Shown here one piece after another: positions 7,901 through 11,277 of a DNA stretch of 11,277 bases; position 1 is the first letter of the stretch, and each line of letters begins with the position of its first letter. The DNA is from an uncultured Oscillospiraceae bacterium (lineage in GTDB: Bacteria; Bacillota; Clostridia; Oscillospirales; Oscillospiraceae): assembly GCA_934597125.1 (NCBI GenBank), contig CAKTQM010000049.1, positions 1-11,277 on the forward strand, given 5' to 3'. The translations under genes were made by a program, and so were the position numbers. The notes under the pieces were generated by a model. The model ran no database searches, was not told the DNA's origin, and saw only the letters and a program-made list of their open reading frames with translations.

Positions 7901-7978
7901 CGGCTGTCCGGCGAAAACGTCAACAACTGCTTTTGCCGCATCTGCCTGAAATTTTTGGTGTTTGAATTGGAGTTTCAT
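4916..7978 (-). CDS. res: Type III restriction enzyme Res subunit (helicase-nuclease)
   Basis: The 1020-residue protein works with Mod: the Res-Mod complex uses ATP to communicate between unmethylated recognition sites and cuts foreign DNA. Superfamily II helicase motifs are visible in order: Walker A METGVGKT (97-104), DEPQ box at 223-226 (IIIDE-type motif II), SAT at 249-251, and QEVGRGLRL at 560-568 (motif VI). A C-terminal PD-(D/E)XK nuclease follows: Glu917 in NERDF, PD at 951-952, and ETK at 970-972. All key residues are present and the frame is uninterrupted, so it is probably active. Its ATG overlaps the HEPN-like stop by four bases (ATGA, 7975-7978), indicating translational coupling. 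It is the last gene of the operon; its stop lies at the junction with the helicase remnant. Confidence 0.93.
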   Translation of the reverse strand: MKLQFKHQKFQADAAKAVVDVFAGQPYLTPAYMMDRGDGNYQIGLEDDTDFTGWRNERIVPELSDKLILEHLQKVQRANQIKPSDKLEGRYNLTIEMETGVGKTYTYIKTMYELNKHYGWSKFIVVVPSIAIREGVYKSFQVTQEHFAEEYGKKIRFFIYNSAQLTEIDRFASDSAINVMIINSQAFNARGKDARRIYMKLDEFRSRRPIDIIAKTNPILIIDEPQSVEGKQTKERLKEFNPLLTLRYSATHKSDSIYNMVYRLDAMEAYNKRLVKKIAVKGITESGSTATEGFVYLESINLSKADPTATIQFDYIGAKGLRKKTATVGIGYNLYDNSGESGKLDEYKEGFVVKSIDGRDNSVEFLNGIKIFAGDVIGKVSEDQLRRIQIRETILSHLERERQLFHKGIKVLSLFFIDEVAKYKQYDEAGHPFNGIYADMFEEEYNDILSSMQREIGDEDYIRYLDAISAHDTHAGYFSVDKKGKMTDSKLSDKKEGTSDDIDAYDLIMKNKELLLDRDPKKSPVRFIFSHSALREGWDNPNVFQICTLKQSSSEVRKRQEVGRGLRLCVNQDGERMDANVLGNDVQSINVLTVIASESYDSFAKGLQTELADAVAGRPVAVTADLFKGKTLVDTRGNEQVVDGDTAQAIFEDLISSGYVKRGVLTDKYYADKANGTIQVAEEVADSRDSVINILDSVYDSRAMQPENARDKNVELQVDPDKLAMPEFKALWKRISPKSVYVVDFDTDELVNKAIASINRNLHVPKIFFKVETGAMEEIKSKDSLLDGSAFSKSKSSTYDSSKQIRANSSVKYDLIGKLVGETGLTRKAVVAILTGIERAVFEQFKFNPEEFIIKAAALINDEKATAITQHVTYNVLDEHYDTDIFTEPTIKGKLGTNAMKAQRHLYDHIVYDSTNERDFAANLDTNTDVAVYVKLPDSFYIATPVGHYNPDWAIAFYKGTVKHIYFVAETKGSMSSMQLRLIEESKIHCAREHFKAISNGNVVYDVVDSYRTLLERVMK

Positions 7979-8544
7979 AACTGATGCTCCTTGGTTTTCT
8001 TTTGGATCATTTTCAAATTGATTTCCTTACATTTTTCACGGTTTTCATGAAACCTCTGCTCAATCTCATTGTTTGATTCCGTTTTAGTCGCAGGAAGTAA
8101 ATCCGCATTATAGTAAGAAAACATTGTATGAACCGCTGCATTTGCAAAAGCCGCTAAAAAGCGAGATTCTATCGCAGGTACAGGTTTTCCCTCAAATGCG
8201 TAACGCCAGTCAACGAAGGCGTTTGAGAGCAAAATAAGCTCATCGAGTCCTTTTTCAGAGCCCGCATACTCCGGTGCCTTTTCGATTAAGTATGCCCACA
8301 GTTCCTGTTGAAAGGATTTCGGAAGCATCTGAAAAAGAATTAGCAAGTTGTGCTCTTTTCCATATTCAATTTGGTTTTTAGCTAAAATTGCCTTGAGTGC
8401 TAATTCGACAGAAAATGCGCCGTTTACAACTAAAGGGGCAAAAAGCAAAAGCAGCGTATCTGAATCGTCCCGGCTTAGTTGGTCAAGTGCTATATATGCG
8501 TTATAAAATGCCTTTGCTTGATAGACTAACAAGTCGGCGTTCAT
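7975..8544 (-). CDS. HEPN-like domain protein between mod and res
   Basis: This all-helical protein has 189 residues from the ATG at 8544; a GTG one codon earlier (8547) would give 190. The ATG shares its A with the Mod stop (TGATG), and AGGG lies about seven bases upstream. Residue numbers below count from the GTG. The pattern SVELALKAILAK (46-57), EHNLLILFQMLP (65-76) and FVDWRYAFEGK (111-121) resembles the HEPN superfamily, which includes RNA-cleaving toxins and nucleotide-binding partners. The catalytic Rx4-6H signature is not found; the nearest is Arg129 and His140 with ten residues between, so RNase activity is doubtful. No nucleotidyltransferase partner is nearby. The tail (160-190) is charged. 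GC is low (20 of 60 in 8341-8400) compared with mod, suggesting separate origin. Its role in the restriction operon is unknown. Confidence 0.65.
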   Translation of the reverse strand: MNADLLVYQAKAFYNAYIALDQLSRDDSDTLLLLFAPLVVNGAFSVELALKAILAKNQIEYGKEHNLLILFQMLPKSFQQELWAYLIEKAPEYAGSEKGLDELILLSNAFVDWRYAFEGKPVPAIESRFLAAFANAAVHTMFSYYNADLLPATKTESNNEIEQRFHENREKCKEINLKMIQKKTKEHQL

Positions 8545-10433
8545 CACATCACCCTCACGCGCTTGGAAATGTCGCCCGCGTCCTCCGGCATATAGAGCTT
8601 GAAAATCTCGAACACGTTGATCTTCTCCGGGCTGGACGCAAAACCGGAATCACGGAAGACGGCGCGGAGCGGCTTACGCTTGGCGATCTCTTTTACCACG
8701 CTTTCGGGAATATTCGCGTCAAAGCAGGCGATCAGGTCGCCATCGTTGTAGGTGTGGACGGTGCAGCCGTCGATTTGCTCGGACTTGTACGGCAGGGACA
8801 GCGGCAGCCCCCAGTCAATCAGGCAGCCGAACAGCAGGTCGAGATTGGTGCGGTCATCTTTGATGTTGGATTCCAGACCTGCGAGCATCCCCTGATCGTA
8901 GTCATCCGGCGCATAGTAGACGTCCTTCATGTTGGTATCGTCCAACTTGAGGACGCGGAAACCGATGTCGAGGTCTTGCGTGGTCATGGGGCTTTCGGAC
9001 TTAATCTTATCCCCGGCGCGGCGGATGCGCTCTTTGCCGATTTCACAGATGGTTGAGAAACCTGCCTTATACGCAGTGCCTTCCTCGTCACACACTTCCG
9101 GTAACTGCACCATGGCATATTTAATATGGCTTCCTTTGTCAGCGTTCATCTGCATAACCGCATGAGCAGTTGTTGCCGATCCGGAAAAGAAATCCAGCAC
9201 GATAGAATCATCTTTAAGGTTTGCCAGCGTCAAAAGCCGCGTCAGCAACCTTACAGGTTTGGGACCGTCGAATGCACCAGCGTCCAGAAGTTTTGTGACC
9301 TCCTTCGCTCCTTCCTGACTATGACCTACGTCCTTATAGAACATAATAGAAGTTGGAGCCATTCCATCATATTTTAGCTCGGTAAGGAACCTCTTCATAC
9401 ATGGAACGCTGTTGCCATCTGCTCCAAAATATATTCTATTATCTTGGAGTCTCTCCAAAAATGCATTTTTGGAGAGACTCCAGCAGCGACCTGCTGGAGG
9501 CTCTATTACACGCCCGGAGGGCGTTGTAATAGGATAATCACAAGCTGCATTATATGTTTTAACCGATAAGTCGCTCGGTTTCCAAACTCCTCTTGGGTCA
9601 TTGTCGGGGTTCTGGTAGCGTGCGTTAGCTTCTTCTGTGCGAGGTAGTCTCCCAATTACGAAATTAGCAAGATTTCTGGCATACATCAGTACATAGTCAT
9701 GGCTATTTGAAATAAAGCGAGCATCGTTTTTGGGGGCATAAGCCCTTTCCCATACCAACTGCGCTACGAAGTTTTGTCCGCCAAATACTTCATCGCAACA
9801 TTTTTTGAGATTTTCCTGTTCATTGTCATCAATGCTGATAAAGATAACCCCGTCATCCGTCAGCAGATTTCTTGCCAGCATCAGTCGTGAATAAATCATG
9901 CTGCACCAATCAGAATGAAACCGTCCGTTGGTGTCGGTATTCTTGAACAGGCGGTTTTCGTCCTCGTCGTACATTCCCATCTGCTCGTTTTCTTCTTCCT
10001 GCGAGCGCATAAAATCGTCGGCGTAGATGAAGTCGTTGCCAGTATTGTACGGCGGATCAATATAGATCATCTTGATCTTGCCGAGATAGCTTTCCTGCAA
10101 GAGCTTGAGAACTTCCAGATTGTCGCCCTCGATGTAGAGGTTTTCGGTGGTGTCCCAATCCTTGCTCTCTGCCACACAGGGGCGCAGCGTCTTCCGGATT
10201 GGCTTGTTGGCTTCCACGATTGCCGCCTTCTTGCCGACCCATGTGAACTCGTATGCCTCGTCGCCGTCCACCACGTCCGGCGAGAGCATCTGTTTCAGCA
10301 GTTCAAAATTGACCGCCCGCTTGATTCCACCGTGTCCGTCCGACGCTTCGGTGACGCAGTTCGGGAACAGGTCGGCTATGCGGTCTATGTTCCGCGCCGT
10401 AAGGTCCGGCGATTCAAATTTCATTTTGTCCAT
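8544..10433 (-). CDS. mod: Type III DNA methyltransferase Mod subunit (adenine-N6)
   Basis: The 629-residue beta-class N6-adenine methyltransferase sets sequence specificity for the type III system and protects host DNA. The catalytic DPPY is at 126-129, inside IDPPYNTGNDFIY, and the S-adenosylmethionine-binding motif DFFSGSATTAHAV is at 414-426. That motif order (DPPY first) marks the beta class. The stretch between them, about 205-400, should hold the target-recognition domain and includes the conserved TPSGRVIEPPAGRCW (304-318). Residues 430-629 are the C-terminal part that contacts Res. The ATG at 10433 follows GGAG by seven bases and overlaps the DUF4391 gene by 20 nt. The target-recognition part is more AT-rich than both ends and carries three inverted repeats. 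The recognition sequence cannot be read from this. Confidence 0.95.
   Translation of the reverse strand: MDKMKFESPDLTARNIDRIADLFPNCVTEASDGHGGIKRAVNFELLKQMLSPDVVDGDEAYEFTWVGKKAAIVEANKPIRKTLRPCVAESKDWDTTENLYIEGDNLEVLKLLQESYLGKIKMIYIDPPYNTGNDFIYADDFMRSQEEENEQMGMYDEDENRLFKNTDTNGRFHSDWCSMIYSRLMLARNLLTDDGVIFISIDDNEQENLKKCCDEVFGGQNFVAQLVWERAYAPKNDARFISNSHDYVLMYARNLANFVIGRLPRTEEANARYQNPDNDPRGVWKPSDLSVKTYNAACDYPITTPSGRVIEPPAGRCWSLSKNAFLERLQDNRIYFGADGNSVPCMKRFLTELKYDGMAPTSIMFYKDVGHSQEGAKEVTKLLDAGAFDGPKPVRLLTRLLTLANLKDDSIVLDFFSGSATTAHAVMQMNADKGSHIKYAMVQLPEVCDEEGTAYKAGFSTICEIGKERIRRAGDKIKSESPMTTQDLDIGFRVLKLDDTNMKDVYYAPDDYDQGMLAGLESNIKDDRTNLDLLFGCLIDWGLPLSLPYKSEQIDGCTVHTYNDGDLIACFDANIPESVVKEIAKRKPLRAVFRDSGFASSPEKINVFEIFKLYMPEDAGDISKRVRVM
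9445..9482. repeat. Perfect 38-bp palindrome inside mod
   Basis: The left half TGGAGTCTCTCCAAAAATG (9445-9463) is exactly complementary to the right half (9464-9482), with no spacer. On the gene strand it encodes Trp318 to Gln330, inside the target-recognition region. The nineteen perfect pairs cannot be explained by protein conservation alone. It overlaps the next inverted repeat by five bases. Confidence 0.95.
9478..9499. repeat. Second inverted repeat inside mod, overlapping the palindrome
   Basis: CTCCAGCAG (9478-9486) and CTGCTGGAG (9491-9499) are perfect complements around the loop CGAC. Because five bases (9478-9482) are also the end of the 38-bp palindrome, the two structures cannot both form fully in one RNA or single strand. 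Confidence 0.9.
9503..9532. repeat. Third inverted repeat inside mod
   Basis: CTATTACACGCCC (9503-9515) pairs with GGGCGTTGTAATAG (9519-9532) around a 3-base loop, with a single bulged base. It starts three bases after the second repeat, making a run of three hairpins within 88 bp of coding sequence. Confidence 0.85.
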
Positions 10434-11076
10434 TAAAATTCTCCAATTCCTTGCGGAGATTTTTCAGCTCCGCGTTCATTTCCATCCGCCGGTTAAGCTG
10501 TCTCTCCCGCCGCATCTTTGATTCCAGCGCGGCGATCTGCTTCTCCAGCAGTTTCTTCTTATCATCCCGCTCGACCGACTCACGGAGACTTTCGCCCGAA
10601 TCAGCCGTGAGCGCGTCTCCCGCGACCTGCCTGACAAGGCTCGCGTAAACGTCGTCCATGTTCAGCCCGTCAACGCTGAACTTCAGTTCATCCTCCGGCA
10701 TCCAGTCAGTGTGATAATACCGATTGACTTTGAAGCTGTCCGCCCCGGTCGCTTCCTTATATCCGATCCACGCCTGCGCGTTGCCGTCGCAGGTCAGGAT
10801 GAAGAGGATGTGATATGGAATCTCTTTGTCGATCTGCTTCAGAACAGCCTCATCGAGCCGCGGCTCATTCAGGCGCACCTCGAATACCTCAATCTCGGTT
10901 ACAGTTTCGCCCGCGGGAATATTCAGCGTCGACGCCGCCAACTTATTCCGCCAGTAAATGAGCTTTATCTGTTCGACAAACACCTTTTTCAGCGCGGGCG
11001 AAATGTCAATCTTCTCATAGAATTTCTGCTTCGGTATTCTTTTGCCAAACTCCGTAGACGCGGGAAATCCAAGCAT
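10414..11076 (-). CDS. DUF4391 domain protein of a restriction-modification operon
   Basis: This 220-residue protein matches the DUF4391 family by its opening (MLGFPASTEFGKRIPKQKFY), the YWRNKLAASTLNI segment (41-53) and the EIEVFEVRL and QIDKEIPYHILFIL segments (61-94). The family is of unknown function and typically lies next to helicase and type III Mod/Res genes, as here. Residues about 1-150 are the folded domain. Residues about 165-215 are strongly charged with regular Leu spacing and probably form a coiled coil, which could bring operon products together. The ATG at 11076 has GAGGAGG about seven bases upstream. The gene starts 12 nt after the upstream stop and overlaps mod by 20 nt. 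No enzymatic motif is visible. Confidence 0.88.
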   Translation of the reverse strand: MLGFPASTEFGKRIPKQKFYEKIDISPALKKVFVEQIKLIYWRNKLAASTLNIPAGETVTEIEVFEVRLNEPRLDEAVLKQIDKEIPYHILFILTCDGNAQAWIGYKEATGADSFKVNRYYHTDWMPEDELKFSVDGLNMDDVYASLVRQVAGDALTADSGESLRESVERDDKKKLLEKQIAALESKMRRERQLNRRMEMNAELKNLRKELENFNGQNEI

Positions 11077-11088
11077 CGCAAGCCCTCC

Positions 11089-11277
11089 TCATTTCACCAC
11101 CAAGAAGCAAACCAACTCAAAATCATCCAACCCCGAGACCGCGCTGAGCAGCGCGGAAGTCCCGCCGCTCTTAAACAGGCTGTCAATGTCATTCTCTTCC
11201 TTCGCGTCGATAATCGAATTGATCGCCTCACTTAACAGCTCGGAGACCTCGCCCATCCTGCGCCCGTCATCCGTCTC
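11089..11277 (-). CDS. 3' end of an upstream operon gene, possibly SNF2-type helicase (partial)
   Basis: This is an open frame entering from beyond the window edge and ending at TGA (11089-11091), giving the last 62 residues. It is acidic and helical, ending ...GLDDFELVCFLVVK. Its stop overlaps the Shine-Dalgarno region of the DUF4391 gene, so the two are surely co-transcribed. In related loci the gene before DUF4391 is usually a large SNF2/DEAD-type helicase, and the C-terminal DDFEL pattern fits my memory of such proteins. No helicase motif falls within the window, so the identity is inferred from context only. Confidence 0.55.
   Translation of the reverse strand, partial: ETDDGRRMGEVSELLSEAINSIIDAKEENDIDSLFKSGGTSALLSAVSGLDDFELVCFLVVK

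Noticed and set aside
8397..9056. 219-codon plus-strand frame across the HEPN-like/mod junction
   Set aside because: It covers two genes with strong minus-strand evidence and has no domain or ribosome site of its own.
1..11277. CRISPR array, tRNA, rRNA, transposase or integrase
   Set aside because: No regularly spaced repeats, cloverleaf-like sequences or recombinase motifs were seen on either strand by eye; short or divergent ones could be missed.

Overview
The window looks like an accessory (defence or mobile-element type) stretch of a gut-type Clostridia genome, probably Oscillospiraceae or a relative. The evidence is strong GGAGG-type ribosome sites, a mid-to-high but patchy GC content (hand counts run from about 33% to 65% per 60-base line) and protein families common in those bacteria: a macrodomain joined to an HTH-like tail, DUF4391 and a DUF6809-like protein. 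No organism name can be proven from the sequence. Every credible gene is on the minus strand, so transcription runs from high to low coordinates; the long plus-strand reading frames are antisense shadows.

Right part (4916-11277): a tightly packed operon built around a type III restriction-modification pair. In order of transcription it has the last 62 codons of an unidentified gene (possibly an SNF2-type helicase), a DUF4391 protein, the methyltransferase subunit Mod, a HEPN-like protein, and the restriction helicase-nuclease Res. Junctions overlap or lie within 12 nt, suggesting translational coupling. The HEPN-like gene is much more AT-rich than its neighbours and looks like an added module. 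The target-recognition part of Mod is also AT-rich and contains three back-to-back inverted repeats, one a perfect 38-bp palindrome.

Middle part (1907-4915): directly after the Res stop lies the back half of a superfamily I helicase with a C-terminal endonuclease-like domain. It has lost its front half and carries a frameshift, so the island appears to have joined or interrupted an older helicase gene. Then come a 68-residue cysteine-rich zinc-ribbon-like protein, a macrodomain/HTH-like fusion, and an AT-rich HhH-GPD-like gene broken by an apparent one-base insertion in a CCC run. Reading through that shift restores a protein of about 230 residues.

Left part (1-1827): a von Willebrand factor A protein with a full MIDAS metal site, a small DUF6809-like helical protein, and a Pro/Glu-rich lipoprotein. 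The lipoprotein gene is bracketed by two related hairpins sharing the same stem sequence. The macrodomain and vWA genes may belong to one ADP-ribose/stress-type module, with the broken HhH gene lying between them. No tRNA, rRNA, CRISPR array, transposase or integrase was seen.
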